Shown: piece by piece, positions 1-8,935 of the stretch
Position numbering within the stretch: the stretch's first letter is position 1
How the letters are laid out: each line of letters begins with the position of its first letter
Notes under the pieces: model-generated
Seen by the model: only the letters and a program-made list of their open reading frames with translations
The model's database searches: none
Told to the model about the DNA's origin: nothing
Position numbers and translations under genes: made by a program
Origin: Sphingomonas sp. G-3-2-10
GTDB lineage: Bacteria > Pseudomonadota > Alphaproteobacteria > Sphingomonadales > Sphingomonadaceae
Direction of reading: 5' to 3'
Assembly (NCBI RefSeq): GCF_012927115.1
Contig: NZ_JABBFY010000002.1
Coordinates: 372,001-436,000 of the forward strand
Length of the DNA: 64,000 bases

Positions 1-459
1 CCATGCGCGGATCTTCACTTCCGGGATCACCAGCCGCGCGACCCCGCCCGCCGCGACTCGCGCCGCCGTTTCGCGCGCCGAGGAACGCCCGCCGCCGCGA
101 TAGTCGCGAAAGCCGTATTTGGCGTCATAGGCATAATCGGCATGGCCGGGGCGATAGGCCTTGGCGACCTCCGAATAATCCTTCGAACGCTGGTCGACAT
201 TCTCGATCATCAGGCTGATCGGCGTGCCGGTGGTGCGCCCTTCGAACACGCCGGAGAGGATGCGGACCTGATCGGGCTCCTGCCGCTGGGTGGTGAAGCG
301 CGAGGTGCCCGGGCGGCGCTTGTCGAGGAACGGCTGAAGGTCGGCTTCGCTCAGCGCCAGTCCCGGCGGGCACCCGTCGACGACCGCGCCCAGCGCCGGC
401 CCGTGGCTCTCCCCCCAGGTGGTGAAGCGGAAGACTCGTCCGAAGGTATTGAAGCTCAT
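1..459 (-). CDS. aroC: Chorismate synthase, N-terminal part (cut by window edge)
   Basis: Catalyses the last shikimate-pathway step, converting 5-enolpyruvylshikimate-3-phosphate to chorismate with reduced FMN. Only the first 153 codons lie in the window; the frame is open to base 1. The start reads [20 protein letters not shown], and GESHG (residues 16-20) is the first family signature. RSKDY (91-95) and the arginine-rich [11 protein letters not shown] segment (121-131) are the next conserved FMN/substrate-binding blocks. The ATG overlaps the stop of the upstream acetyltransferase gene in an ATGA, so the two are probably translationally coupled. Nothing unusual is visible in the part that is present. 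Confidence 0.97.
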   Translation of the reverse strand, partial: MSFNTFGRVFRFTTWGESHGPALGAVVDGCPPGLALSEADLQPFLDKRRPGTSRFTTQRQEPDQVRILSGVFEGRTTGTPISLMIENVDQRSKDYSEVAKAYRPGHADYAYDAKYGFRDYRGGGRSSARETAARVAAGGVARLVIPEVKIRAW

Positions 460-983
460 TGGTCTCCGCCCAGTCTCGCAAAGGCCGCGGCATGAACCGC
501 CTCGCCCCGCACGCCGCACGGCATTTTGCCGTCCTGCAATGGCATCGCCATGAGATAGTCACCGGCATAGGGCGACGCAAATCCGCTTGCCCACTCAGTA
601 GAGAAACCAAAGCGCTCGTAATAATCGGGATCGCCCAGCACGAAGGCGATCATCGCCCCGGCATCGCCGAGATGGCGCAAGCCCGCGCCGATCAGCGCCT
701 CGGCCACGCCCTGCCGGCGATGCGACGGCGAGACCGCCACCGGGGCCAGCGCAACCGCGGCGATCGGCTTGCCGTCGATCTCCACCGCCATCCGGCTGAA
801 CACCGCGACTCCGGCAAGCATCCCGGTTTCCTCGTCATCGGCGACGAGGGTGAGCACCATGTCGCCATCGATGCACAATTGCTGGACAAGTTGCGCTTCG
901 GCGGGCTGGGGGAAGCTGATGCGCAGCAGCGCATCGATCGCCGCGACATCCCCGCCGGTCGCTCCGCGGATGGCGATGGTCAT
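456..983 (-). CDS. GNAT-family N-acetyltransferase
   Basis: A 175-residue GCN5-related acetyltransferase. The acetyl-CoA pyrophosphate-binding motif is seen as [15 protein letters not shown] (about residues 84-98), followed by a segment with a YYERFGF motif typical of the COG3153-like YhbS/Eis-like subgroup. The acceptor substrate cannot be told from sequence. The stop codon overlaps the aroC start by four bases (ATGA), placing it first in a short operon with aroC. It lies 87 bases downstream of fabI on the same strand, separated from it by a perfect 10-bp hairpin. Confidence 0.88.
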   Translation of the reverse strand: MTIAIRGATGGDVAAIDALLRISFPQPAEAQLVQQLCIDGDMVLTLVADDEETGMLAGVAVFSRMAVEIDGKPIAAVALAPVAVSPSHRRQGVAEALIGAGLRHLGDAGAMIAFVLGDPDYYERFGFSTEWASGFASPYAGDYLMAMPLQDGKMPCGVRGEAVHAAAFARLGGDQ

Positions 984-1042
984 TCTGCTGCGTCCAAATC
1001 AAAAAGGCCCTCACCCTTCCCACGCCTGCGGCGCGGGCCCCT

Positions 1043-1067
1043 TCCCTCTCCCACAGGGGGAGAGGGA
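1043..1067. repeat. Perfect 10-bp hairpin downstream of fabI
   Basis: TCCCTCTCCC at 1043-1052 and GGGAGAGGGA at 1058-1067 form a perfect stem around a five-base loop. It lies just after the fabI stop, but no T-run follows on the minus strand. It may be a processing or attenuation hairpin rather than a classical terminator. A closely related stem (CCCTCTCCCG/CGGGAGAGGG) occurs at 32063-32085. Confidence 0.55.
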
Positions 1068-1070
1068 GAT

Positions 1071-1898
1071 TCACGCCAGCGCGATGTCCGGGGCGTCCTC
1101 GGCCTTCATGCCGACCACGTGATAGCCGGCGTCAACATGGTGGGTCTCGCCGGTAGTGCCGCTCGACAGGTCGCTGAGGAAGTAGAGGCCGGCGCCGCCG
1201 ACATCCTCAATCGTCACGTTGCGCTTGAGCGGCGAGTTCAGCTCGTTCCACTTCAGGATCAGGCGGAAGTCGCCGATGCCGGAAGCCGCGAGGGTCTTGA
1301 TCGGCCCGGCGGAGATCGCGTTGACGCGGATATTGTCGCGGCCCAGATCCACCGCGAGATACTTCACGCTGGTCTCCAGCGCGGCCTTGGCGACGCCCAT
1401 CACGTTGTAGTGCGGGATCACCTTTTCGGCACCGTAATAGCTCAGCGTCAGCAGGCTGCCGCCGCCCTTGCCGGTCTCCGGATCATAGGGCGTCATCATC
1501 GCCGACGCGCGCTTGCACACCGCGACGAACGAATAGACGCTGATGTTCATCGTCATCAGGAAATTGTCGAGACTGGTGTCGACATAGCCGCCGCGCAGCT
1601 CGTTCTTGTCCGAGAAGCCGATGGCGTGGACCACGAAGTCGATCGTCGGCCAGCGTTCGGCGAGCGTCGCGAACGCGGTATCCAGCGCGGCCATGTCGGA
1701 CACGTCGCAATCGATCAGGAAATCGCTGCCCAGCTCTTCGGCGAGCGGACGCACGCGCTTTTCCAGCGCCTCGCCCTGATAGCTGAACGCCAGTTCCGCG
1801 CCCTGCTCGCGCAGCTTCTTCGCGATGCCCCATGCCAGCGAACGATCATTGGCCAGACCCATGATCAGCCCGCGCTTACCCTGCATCAATCCGGTCAC
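1071..1898 (-). CDS. fabI: Enoyl-[acyl-carrier-protein] reductase (NADH), FabI
   Basis: Reduces trans-2-enoyl-ACP in the last step of each fatty-acid elongation cycle (FAS II, cytoplasm). The 275-residue length is normal for FabI. The N-terminal nucleotide-binding region contains GLANDRSLAWGI (residues 14-25). The catalytic Tyr164 and Lys171 are spaced Y-x6-K, the FabI-specific spacing rather than the usual SDR Y-x3-K. A second conserved Tyr is at about 154-155. The start is GTG at 1898 (MTGLMQGKRG), overlapping the stop of the upstream membrane-protein gene in GTGA. An internal ATG at 1886 is the alternative. Being a FabI, it is the expected target of triclosan-like inhibitors. Confidence 0.96.
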   Translation of the reverse strand: MTGLMQGKRGLIMGLANDRSLAWGIAKKLREQGAELAFSYQGEALEKRVRPLAEELGSDFLIDCDVSDMAALDTAFATLAERWPTIDFVVHAIGFSDKNELRGGYVDTSLDNFLMTMNISVYSFVAVCKRASAMMTPYDPETGKGGGSLLTLSYYGAEKVIPHYNVMGVAKAALETSVKYLAVDLGRDNIRVNAISAGPIKTLAASGIGDFRLILKWNELNSPLKRNVTIEDVGGAGLYFLSDLSSGTTGETHHVDAGYHVVGMKAEDAPDIALA

Positions 1899-2860
1899 GT
1901 CGGCTTAACCTCCTGCTCTTGAGGCCCCTCTAGCGCTTCCTCGGGCGTTTCCGCCAGTGCCGCGTTTAACTCCGCCCCCACAACGACTCCAAGCCCGATG
2001 ATGAAGAAGAAGATCAGCGCGATCATCACCCCCGCCAGGCTGCCATAGGTAAGATCGTAGCTGCCCAGCGACGACAGCGCGCGCGGCAGCAGCGCGGTGG
2101 TCGCCATCCACCATGCGGTGACGAAGGCGGGACCGGGCCATTTGGGGCATTTCGCCTTGCGGTATTTCCGCGGGGTCAGCGAGTAGAACAGCATGTAGAG
2201 CGCGCCGAACAGCGCCAGCGCAGGCACGAAACGCGTATAGCTGACCAGCCGCTGCGCTTCGACCGCGAAGGGGAACACCTTGTAGATGAACTGCTCGACA
2301 CCGGTCAGCACCACCTGAAAGCTGAACGCGACCATCGCGAGGATCACCGACCCCACCGCCACGCCGATCGCACCCAGCCGGTATCGCCAGAAGGGCGTCG
2401 ACGACTGGGTGCCATAGGCCTGGCGCAGGATGCCGCGCACCGTTTCGATGAAGCCGGCGGTGGTCCACAGCCCGACGATCGCGCCGAACCACAGCAGATT
2501 GCCGGTCCGCGCCTCGAGCACGTCCTGTACCGGTTGGCGCAGCACATTGGCGACTTCGGGGGGCACGGTGTGGAGGAAGGCGTTGAGCGCGTGGAGGCCC
2601 TCTCCCGTCCGCCCGATCAGCCGGGCGAGCGCCGCCGCGACGATGAAAAAGGGGAACAGGGTGATCAGCGATAGGTAAGCGAGGTTCCCGGCATAGGTGA
2701 ACCCATCGGTATAGGTGCCGATCGCCACCCGCTTCAGCACGACGAAGAACCGGTCCTTCACGCCCAGCGACTTCAGCCCGCCGGTCAGCGCCGTGCCGAA
2801 TCCCCGGCGGCGTGCCTCCGGAGATTCGGGCGAAATGCCTGGCGGTTGTTGTGGCTCCAC
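1895..2860 (-). CDS. YihY/BrkB-family inner membrane protein
   Basis: A 321-residue integral membrane protein of the YihY/virulence-factor-BrkB family (UPF0761; once mis-annotated as ribonuclease BN). It has about six hydrophobic segments: near residues 58-80, 120-140, 165-190, 205-225, 240-262 and 270-295. The conserved YTDGFTYAGNLAYLSLITLFPF stretch (starting at about residue 50, shown here only as its landmark) precedes the first full membrane span. The biochemical function is unknown. The GTG start at 2860 lies six bases after the dnaJ-like stop, and its own stop overlaps fabI. The gene is therefore within a dnaJ-yihY-fabI run. Confidence 0.88.
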   Translation of the reverse strand: MEPQQPPGISPESPEARRRGFGTALTGGLKSLGVKDRFFVVLKRVAIGTYTDGFTYAGNLAYLSLITLFPFFIVAAALARLIGRTGEGLHALNAFLHTVPPEVANVLRQPVQDVLEARTGNLLWFGAIVGLWTTAGFIETVRGILRQAYGTQSSTPFWRYRLGAIGVAVGSVILAMVAFSFQVVLTGVEQFIYKVFPFAVEAQRLVSYTRFVPALALFGALYMLFYSLTPRKYRKAKCPKWPGPAFVTAWWMATTALLPRALSSLGSYDLTYGSLAGVMIALIFFFIIGLGVVVGAELNAALAETPEEALEGPQEQEVKPT

Positions 2861-2866
2861 GCGGGG

Positions 2867-3814
2867 TCAGACGCCCATCTTCGCGCGCGGGTTCCCCTGA
2901 TCGCGCGATTGCCAGCCCTCGACAAAGGCGCGCAGTTCGGCGTCGTCGGCGGGCAGATCGACCATCAGCGTGACCAGCAGATCACCGCGCGTGCCGCCCT
3001 TCTTGTGGAAACCGCGCCCTTTCAGCCGAAGTGTCTTGCCCGAAGTCGCGCCCTTGGGGACGGTCAGCATCACCGCGCCTTCCGGAGTGGGCACGCGCAC
3101 CTGCTCGCCCAGCACAGCTTCGGAAAGGGTGATCGGCAAGTCCAGGCGGATATCGTCGCCACTGCGCTTGTAGAAAGCATGCGGCTGGACCTCGATCGTG
3201 ACGATCGCGTCGCCCGCGCCGCCCTGTCCGGGATCGCCCTTGCCGCTCAGCCGCATCTGGGTGCCGCTCTCGACTCCTGCGGGGAGCTTGAGGTCGATCG
3301 TCTTGCCGTCGCGCAGCGTGATCCGCTGCGGCGCGAGCTTTGCCGCATCCTCGAAACCGACCGACAGGCGATAAGCGACGTTCGCGCCCTTGGGCGGAGG
3401 CTGACGCCGGCCGAAGCCGCCAAAGCCGCCGCTGAACCCGCCCCCGGGCTGCTGCGCGCCACGACGCGCGCCGCCGCCGAACAGGCCCTCGAAAATGTCG
3501 CCGAAATCGCCGCTGTCGCCGCCGAAATCCTGCTGGCGGAAGCCGCCCTGCGGACCGCCGCCGCCGCCGAAACCGCCAAAGGGCGAGGTCGGATTGCCGT
3601 CGCCATCGATCTCGCCGCGATCGAAGCGGGCGCGCTTGTCCTTGTCGGTCAGCAGGTCATAGGCCTGCGTCACCGTGCTGAAGCGCTCGGTCGCCTTGGG
3701 ATTATCCTTGTTCTTGTCCGGGTGCAGCTCCTTGGCGAGCTTGCGGTAAGCCTTTTTGATATCGGCTTCGGCCGCGCCGCGCGGAACACCCAAAGTCTGG
3801 TACGGATCTGCCAT
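2867..3814 (-). CDS. DnaJ-class co-chaperone (CbpA-like, no zinc finger)
   Basis: A 315-residue J-domain protein that should stimulate a DnaK-type Hsp70. The J domain is N-terminal with HPD at residues 31-33. A Gly/Phe-rich linker follows (about 70-130, with repeated FGG and GGG), then the C-terminal substrate-binding domain (DnaJ_C). The four CxxCxGxG zinc-finger repeats of type-A DnaJ are absent, so it is a class B (CbpA-like) protein. I start it at the ATG at 3814, which reads MADPYQTLGV and follows an AGGGA ribosome-binding sequence. The same frame stays open further upstream, but that part is antisense to the transglutaminase gene. Confidence 0.92.
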   Translation of the reverse strand: MADPYQTLGVPRGAAEADIKKAYRKLAKELHPDKNKDNPKATERFSTVTQAYDLLTDKDKRARFDRGEIDGDGNPTSPFGGFGGGGGPQGGFRQQDFGGDSGDFGDIFEGLFGGGARRGAQQPGGGFSGGFGGFGRRQPPPKGANVAYRLSVGFEDAAKLAPQRITLRDGKTIDLKLPAGVESGTQMRLSGKGDPGQGGAGDAIVTIEVQPHAFYKRSGDDIRLDLPITLSEAVLGEQVRVPTPEGAVMLTVPKGATSGKTLRLKGRGFHKKGGTRGDLLVTLMVDLPADDAELRAFVEGWQSRDQGNPRAKMGV

Positions 3815-3867
3815 TATTTCCCTCTTCGACGCGCCGTACATCGGCGCGCCCGGGCAATATCGCAACC

Positions 3868-4758
3868 CTATCCGGTCACTTCTTCCAAGGGTTCCACATC
3901 GACCGAGACGTCCATCTTCTGCGCGCCGGAGCCGAGCACGATGCCGTCGATCGGCGCGATATCGGCATAGTCGCGGCCGATCGCCACCACGACATGATCC
4001 TCGGCCATCCAGATGCCGTTGGTCGGATCGACGCCGACCCAGCCGAGAGCGGGGCCGCACCAGATCAGCACCCAGGCATGGGTGGCGTCCGCGCCGACCA
4101 GCCGGGGCTGGCCCGGCGGCGGCAAGGTGCGCAGATAGCCCGAGACATAGGCGGCGGGCAGCCCGGCGGCGCGCAGGCCCGAAATCATGATCTGCGCGAA
4201 ATCCTGACAGACCCCTTTTCGCTTGTCGAACGCCTGACGCGGCGGCGTATCGACCAGCGTCGCGGCCGGATCGAAATCGAACTCGCGCTGGATGCGCAGC
4301 GCAAGGCCGATCGCCGCGTCGAGCACGCCGCGCGACGGATCCAGCTCCTGCGCGCACCATGCCGCGATCTGCGGGTCGAGCGGGATCAGCGGCGAAGGGA
4401 AGATATAGCTGGCGGGGCTGGCCGGCGACATGTCGCGGCTCTGCCGCGCCCATAGCGCGATCTGCGCCAGCGTGGGATCGGTCGGCGAGGGCACCGGGAT
4501 CGGGCGGTCGACCCGCACCCGCGCGGTGCTTTCGATCGTCAGCGTGCGCGTGCGCACCTCGACCACCAGCCGCACGACATTGGCCAGCCCCGCCTCGGCG
4601 CGGGCCGGCGAGACGCGGCCGCCCGGCTGGATCGTCAGCTTGTAGTCCTCGACTTCCTGCCCCGACCACAGGATCGGCTGAAGCCGCAGATTGCAGCGCG
4701 AGAAACCCACAGGCTGGGCATATTCGAACCGCGTCACATGCTTGATGGCATAAAGCAT
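3868..4758 (-). CDS. Transglutaminase-like cysteine protease family protein
   Basis: A 296-residue protein with the bacterial transglutaminase N-terminal domain (about 1-85) and a transglutaminase core. The papain-like triad is complete: Cys184 in KGVCQDFA, His227 in ATHAWVL and Asp244 in VDPTNG. No signal peptide is visible, so it should be cytoplasmic. The ATG at 4758 shares one base with the stop of the fused ATP-grasp/alpha-E gene (TGATG), indicating translational coupling. This trio is a recurrent bacterial association (COG1305 with COG2307/COG2308) predicted to make or process peptide or amide bonds. The substrate is unknown. Confidence 0.92.
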   Translation of the reverse strand: MLYAIKHVTRFEYAQPVGFSRCNLRLQPILWSGQEVEDYKLTIQPGGRVSPARAEAGLANVVRLVVEVRTRTLTIESTARVRVDRPIPVPSPTDPTLAQIALWARQSRDMSPASPASYIFPSPLIPLDPQIAAWCAQELDPSRGVLDAAIGLALRIQREFDFDPAATLVDTPPRQAFDKRKGVCQDFAQIMISGLRAAGLPAAYVSGYLRTLPPPGQPRLVGADATHAWVLIWCGPALGWVGVDPTNGIWMAEDHVVVAIGRDYADIAPIDGIVLGSGAQKMDVSVDVEPLEEVTG

Positions 4759-7241
4759 CACGCGAGGATCATGCCTGCTTCGCGCAGCGGCTCGGCGCCC
4801 TGAAGGAAGTATCGCCGCGCGATTTCCTGCGACAATGCGCCGAGGCGGTTCTCCAGATCCCACAGCATCGGCGTGTCGATGCTGGTCGCGCGCGCGGTGA
4901 CCATGATCGCGGCAAGCTGGCGCGCCTGTTCCTGTTGCGGCTCGGCAAGGCCGTCGTCGGACAACACCGGCAGCTTGTTGAGATGCGCGGTCAGCTTGCC
5001 GATCTGGAACGCGATGGCGCGCGGATTATAACTGTCGAGCGTGACCAGATCGAGCACGGGTACGCGCGCGATGCCGGTCAGGTAGCGCTGGCGATAGCTG
5101 ATCTGGCTGTCGGCAAGGTCGAGCAGGGTCGAGAGATCGTCGGCGGTCGCCTCGGCCCCGCCGAACGCACGGACCATGCGCACCGCGGCCACGGCGCGCT
5201 CGATCCGGCGGCCAAGATCGAGGAAGCGCCACGCATCGGTACGCCCCATATGCTCGGCGGACAGCCCGGCCAGCGCCGAATAGCGCCGCTGGAGGGATCC
5301 CGCCTTGTCGAGCAGCGAGCCCTTGGCCGGGAAGGGCGCATCGAGCAGCTGGATCATGTCGGCCGACAGGCGATCGCGCGAAACTTCCCCGATGCCCTTC
5401 GCCTGAAGATTGATCGCGCGAATCGAATACCAGCTGGCTTCGTCCTCCAGCGCGGTCTTCGCGAATTGCTGGAGATCGGCGCGGCGGAGCGATTTGGGCG
5501 CGGGCGCCGCGCCATTGGCGACAACGAGGTTGACCAGCTTCTGCACCGTTCCGGGCTCGAGCGCCGCGCCGGTATCCGCGCTGATCGAATGACCGAGGAG
5601 CACGCGCAACGCCGCCAGCTGCGCTTCGCCACGCTCCAGATAGCGGCCGAGCCAGAAGAGATTGTCCGCCACGCGACTGGGCAAGGTGCCCGGATTGCGC
5701 CGCAACTGGGTCGAATCGCCCGAAGGGAGCAGCGAGACCGGCGCTACCGGATCGGGGCCGTGGATGCAGACATCGGCCGACCAGACGCCTTCGCCCATCA
5801 CCGGCGCGCGCACGTCGGGATGCTCGCCGATTCGCGCGAAGCCGCCGGGCATCACCGTCCATTCGCCATCCACCCCGCGCGCGGCGAACACGCGCACGGT
5901 GAAGGGCCGCGGCGCCAGCGCATCTTCGGACACCACCGGCATGGTCGAAAGCGTGACCACTTCCTGCCCGACATAATCCTGCGGCCGGCGGGCCATGTCC
6001 GCCATCAGCGCCGCGCGCGCATCGCCGGTGATCGCCGAACCGAGCGCCGCCCCGTCCGGCAGCCCCAGCGGCGATGGCCCGAAGGCGGGCGAGATCAGCA
6101 GCGTATCGAGCGCGCCTTCGACGTGGCAGCGCGCATCGTCCTGCCCGCACCACCAGGTCGCGATATTGGGCAGCTTGAGCCCCTCGCCCAGCATGCTCTG
6201 CGCCAGCGCTGGGAAGAAGGCAGAGAAGGCCGGCGCCTCGAGCACCGCCACGCCCGGCGCGTTGGCGATCACGACATTGCCCGCCGCCATCGCATCGACC
6301 ACGCCCGGCACGCCGATCGCCGAATGCGAATCGAGCGCGAGCGGATCCAGCATCCGCGGATCGAGCCGCCGCCAGATCGCGTCGATCCGCTTGAGCCCCG
6401 CGATCGTGCGCACGTAAAGCTGATCGTCGAGCACAGCGAGATCGGCGCCCTCGACCAGCAGGAAACCGAGATAGCGCGCCAGATGCGCCTGCTCGGCATA
6501 GCTGGGGTTGAGCCGACCCGGCGTGAGCAACGCGATGCGCGGATCGGTGCGGCGGCACAGCTCGGCCAGCCCCGCCTTGAACGCCGCGAAGAAGGGCGCG
6601 TGGCGTTCGATGTTGAGCCGGTTCTGCAACCCGCCCAGCGTGCGCGCCATCGCCAGCCGGTTCTCCAGCGCATAGCCCGCGCCGGCCGGTGCGCGGAGGT
6701 GATCGGCAAGGACGCGCCATTCGCCCGAAGGCCCACGGCACAGATCGAACGCGACGAACTGGAGGTGATAGCCCCCCGGTGGGACGAGATGCGTCAGCGG
6801 ACGGAGAAAGAACGGGCTGCCGGTGACGAGCGCGGCCGGGATATTGCCCTCGCGGACCAGCGCGCCCTCGCCATAGATATCGGCGAGAATCTTCTCCATC
6901 AGCTCGGCGCGCTGGCAAATCCCCTCCGAGATTCCGCGCCACTCGTCCGATTCGATCAGCAGCGGCACGGGCGAGAGCGGCCAGGGGCGCTCCTCGCCTT
7001 CGCCTGCGATACGGAAGCCGGTGCCGATATCGTCGGCGTGGCGCTGCGCGCGCTCACGGGCATGTTCCAGCGTGTCGCCCGAAAGCCCGGCCAGTTCCTC
7101 GAACACCGCCGTCCATGCCGCGTCGTCGCCCTGTCCGGCGCACAGCACGTCGCTCGCCCGGCCCGGCGCGCAATAATCCGCGATCCAGCGGCCGGCGATC
7201 GTGCCTGCGTCGAACAATCCCATCGCGGCCTGGCTCGCCAT
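4758..7241 (-). CDS. Circularly permuted ATP-grasp protein fused to alpha-E domain
   Basis: A predicted 827-residue cytoplasmic protein. The N-terminal half (about 1-470) is the circularly permuted ATP-grasp domain (COG2308), with conserved segments such as PRIALLTPG, LGFLLVEGADL and the downstream VVTLSTMPV strand. The C-terminal part (about 500-825) is the all-helical alpha-E domain (COG2307), starting near SRVADNLFWLGRYLERGE. In many genomes these are two adjacent genes; here they are one polypeptide. I choose the ATG at 7241 because AAGGGG precedes it at a good distance; an ATG at 7223 is possible. It is followed directly by the transglutaminase gene. ATP-dependent ligase activity is inferred from the fold only. 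Confidence 0.9.
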   Translation of the reverse strand: MASQAAMGLFDAGTIAGRWIADYCAPGRASDVLCAGQGDDAAWTAVFEELAGLSGDTLEHARERAQRHADDIGTGFRIAGEGEERPWPLSPVPLLIESDEWRGISEGICQRAELMEKILADIYGEGALVREGNIPAALVTGSPFFLRPLTHLVPPGGYHLQFVAFDLCRGPSGEWRVLADHLRAPAGAGYALENRLAMARTLGGLQNRLNIERHAPFFAAFKAGLAELCRRTDPRIALLTPGRLNPSYAEQAHLARYLGFLLVEGADLAVLDDQLYVRTIAGLKRIDAIWRRLDPRMLDPLALDSHSAIGVPGVVDAMAAGNVVIANAPGVAVLEAPAFSAFFPALAQSMLGEGLKLPNIATWWCGQDDARCHVEGALDTLLISPAFGPSPLGLPDGAALGSAITGDARAALMADMARRPQDYVGQEVVTLSTMPVVSEDALAPRPFTVRVFAARGVDGEWTVMPGGFARIGEHPDVRAPVMGEGVWSADVCIHGPDPVAPVSLLPSGDSTQLRRNPGTLPSRVADNLFWLGRYLERGEAQLAALRVLLGHSISADTGAALEPGTVQKLVNLVVANGAAPAPKSLRRADLQQFAKTALEDEASWYSIRAINLQAKGIGEVSRDRLSADMIQLLDAPFPAKGSLLDKAGSLQRRYSALAGLSAEHMGRTDAWRFLDLGRRIERAVAAVRMVRAFGGAEATADDLSTLLDLADSQISYRQRYLTGIARVPVLDLVTLDSYNPRAIAFQIGKLTAHLNKLPVLSDDGLAEPQQEQARQLAAIMVTARATSIDTPMLWDLENRLGALSQEIARRYFLQGAEPLREAGMILA

Positions 7242-7436
7242 ATCGCCCCTTCGGTCCCCATCCGGCTGATGGGGGAAACGATGCTGCCATGCAACAAGGT
7301 TCGGACACCGCCCAGTGTCCCATCGGTCACACCGGCGCGAAATGCGCCGTCGGCGTCCGCCGGACGAAGCGGAGCAAGCCGCCAGCCAAGGAGTCGTTCC
7401 TCGACACCAAATCGGCGGGAGCGTAGAGGCTCGCCC
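7242..7436. promoter_or_regulatory. Divergent intergenic region between ATP-grasp operon and pdxH
   Basis: This 195-base gap lies between two divergent genes and must hold the promoters of both. A 7-bp stem (CCCCATC/GATGGGG, 7256-7274) sits 15 bases upstream of the ATP-grasp start, in its probable leader. No convincing -35/-10 pair was found. Confidence 0.4.
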
Positions 7437-8015
7437 ATGACCACCGATCCGTTCGCCCTGTTCGACAGCTGGTACGCCGAAGCCCGGAAAACCGAACCCA
7501 ACGACTCCAACGCGATGGCGCTGGCGACAGTCGATGCGGCGGGCCAGCCTTCGGTGCGGATGGTGCTGCTCAAGGGGCACGGGCCCGACGGCTTCGTCTT
7601 CTATACCAATCGCGAGAGCCGCAAGGCAGGCGAGCTGGAGGCGGTGCCCAAGGCCGCCCTGCTGTTCCACTGGAAGTCGCTGCGCCGCCAGATTCGCATC
7701 GAAGGCACGATCACGCGCGCCGCCGACGCGGAGAGCGACGCCTATTTCGCCACGCGCCACCGCGATTCGCAGCTCGGCGCCTGGGCCAGCGACCAGTCGC
7801 GCCCGCTGGCCGACCGCGAGACGTTCGAAGCGCGGTTCGAGGAAATGCGCGCCCGCTTCGAAGGCGGCGACGTGCCGCGCCCGCCGCATTGGGGCGGTTA
7901 CCGCGTGACGCCGGGCCGCATCGAATTCTGGCAGGACCGCGCGCACCGTCTGCACGAACGCCGCGTCTTCACCCGCGGGGGGAACGACTGGAACGAAGGC
8001 CTGCTGTACCCGTGA
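7437..8015 (+). CDS. pdxH: Pyridoxamine 5'-phosphate oxidase
   Basis: FMN enzyme that oxidises pyridoxine or pyridoxamine 5'-phosphate to pyridoxal 5'-phosphate (PLP). The predicted 192 residues match the bacterial PdxH length. Family blocks are clear: SVRMVLLKG (about 40-48) in the FMN-binding barrel, FYTNRESRKA, the QSRPL segment, and the C-terminal WGGYRVTPGRIEFWQ and RLHERRVF motifs that build the PLP site. The ATG at 7437 reads MTTDPFALFD. The stop overlaps the GTG of the next gene by four bases, so pdxH heads a three-gene run with the cation transporter and PhzF-like genes. Confidence 0.96.
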   Translation: MTTDPFALFDSWYAEARKTEPNDSNAMALATVDAAGQPSVRMVLLKGHGPDGFVFYTNRESRKAGELEAVPKAALLFHWKSLRRQIRIEGTITRAADAESDAYFATRHRDSQLGAWASDQSRPLADRETFEARFEEMRARFEGGDVPRPPHWGGYRVTPGRIEFWQDRAHRLHERRVFTRGGNDWNEGLLYP

Positions 8016-8935
8016 GCAATCTCGCCCAGCGCGCCGCCATCGCCAGTGTCGCGGCGGCGATCTTCCTTGGCCTGCTCAAGGGCTGGGCGGCATGGATGAC
8101 CGGATCGGTCGCGGTGCTGGCCAGCCTGGCCGACTCGGTGCTCGACCTGTTCGCCTCGCTGGTGACTTTGGGCGGCGTGCGCTGGGCCGCGCAGCCCGCG
8201 GACAAGGAACATCGCTTCGGCCACGGCAAGGCCGAGGCGCTGGCTGCGCTGTTTCAGGTCGTCGTCATTTCGGTCTCGGCCTTCGCGATCCTCGTTCGCG
8301 CGATCGAGCAGTTCATGGCCGGCGGCACGACCGAAGCGCCTGAGTTCGGCATCGGCGTTTCGCTGGTGGCAATCTTCATCACTCTGGCGCTCACCCGCTA
8401 TCAGGCGATGGTCGTCAGCCGCACCGGATCGATCGCGATCACCACCGACCGGGTGCATTACATGTCGGACCTGCTGCTGAACGGCGCGGTGATCGCCGCG
8501 CTGCTGCTCGATGCGGTGGTGGGCCTGCGCGGCGCGGACGCGCTGTTCGGTGTGGCGATCGCCTTCTGGCTGTTCTTTGGCGCGTGGAAGGCTTCCGAAG
8601 CCGCGCTCGACCAGTTGATGGACCGCGAATGGCCCGACGAGAAGCGCCGCCGCCTTGTCGAGATCGCCTCGGGTCATCCGCAGCTGAAGGGCCTGCACGA
8701 TCTGCGCACCCGCACCAGCGGATCGAGCGACTTCGCGCAATTCCACATCTGGCTCAACCCGGCGATGAGCGTCGCCGAAGCGCATGACATCACCGACTCG
8801 CTCGAACGCCATCTAGAAGCCGAATTCCCCGGCACCGAATTCCTCATCCATGTCGATCCCGAAGGCCAGAGCGATACCGACAACCCGCTGACCGAAACCG
8901 ACGAGACCGAGTTGCTCAGGAAAGACCCGCAATGA
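8012..8935 (+). CDS. Cation diffusion facilitator (FieF/CDF family)
   Basis: A 307-residue CDF-family divalent metal/proton antiporter of the inner membrane. It has six predicted membrane helices within residues 10-205 and a cytoplasmic C-terminal domain. Metal-site motifs are seen: DSVLD in helix 2 and HYMSD (HxxxD) in helix 5. The HRFGHGKAEALAAL segment lies at the start of helix 3. The C-terminal domain keeps the HDLRTRTSG stretch typical of FieF/YiiP. Substrate (Fe, Zn, Cd) is not decided. The GTG start at 8012 overlaps the pdxH stop (GTGA), and the stop overlaps the next start (ATGA). Confidence 0.92.
   Translation: MSNLAQRAAIASVAAAIFLGLLKGWAAWMTGSVAVLASLADSVLDLFASLVTLGGVRWAAQPADKEHRFGHGKAEALAALFQVVVISVSAFAILVRAIEQFMAGGTTEAPEFGIGVSLVAIFITLALTRYQAMVVSRTGSIAITTDRVHYMSDLLLNGAVIAALLLDAVVGLRGADALFGVAIAFWLFFGAWKASEAALDQLMDREWPDEKRRRLVEIASGHPQLKGLHDLRTRTSGSSDFAQFHIWLNPAMSVAEAHDITDSLERHLEAEFPGTEFLIHVDPEGQSDTDNPLTETDETELLRKDPQ

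Noticed and set aside
459..1922. Long open frame on the plus strand over the GNAT and fabI genes
   Set aside because: It is rich in Arg/Asp/His-like shadow composition, shows no domain, and lies antisense to two clearly recognisable genes. High GC makes such frames common.
4935..7436. Plus-strand frame running into pdxH, suggesting a giant fusion
   Set aside because: The part before 7437 is antisense to the ATP-grasp/alpha-E gene. PdxH has its own ATG and normal length.
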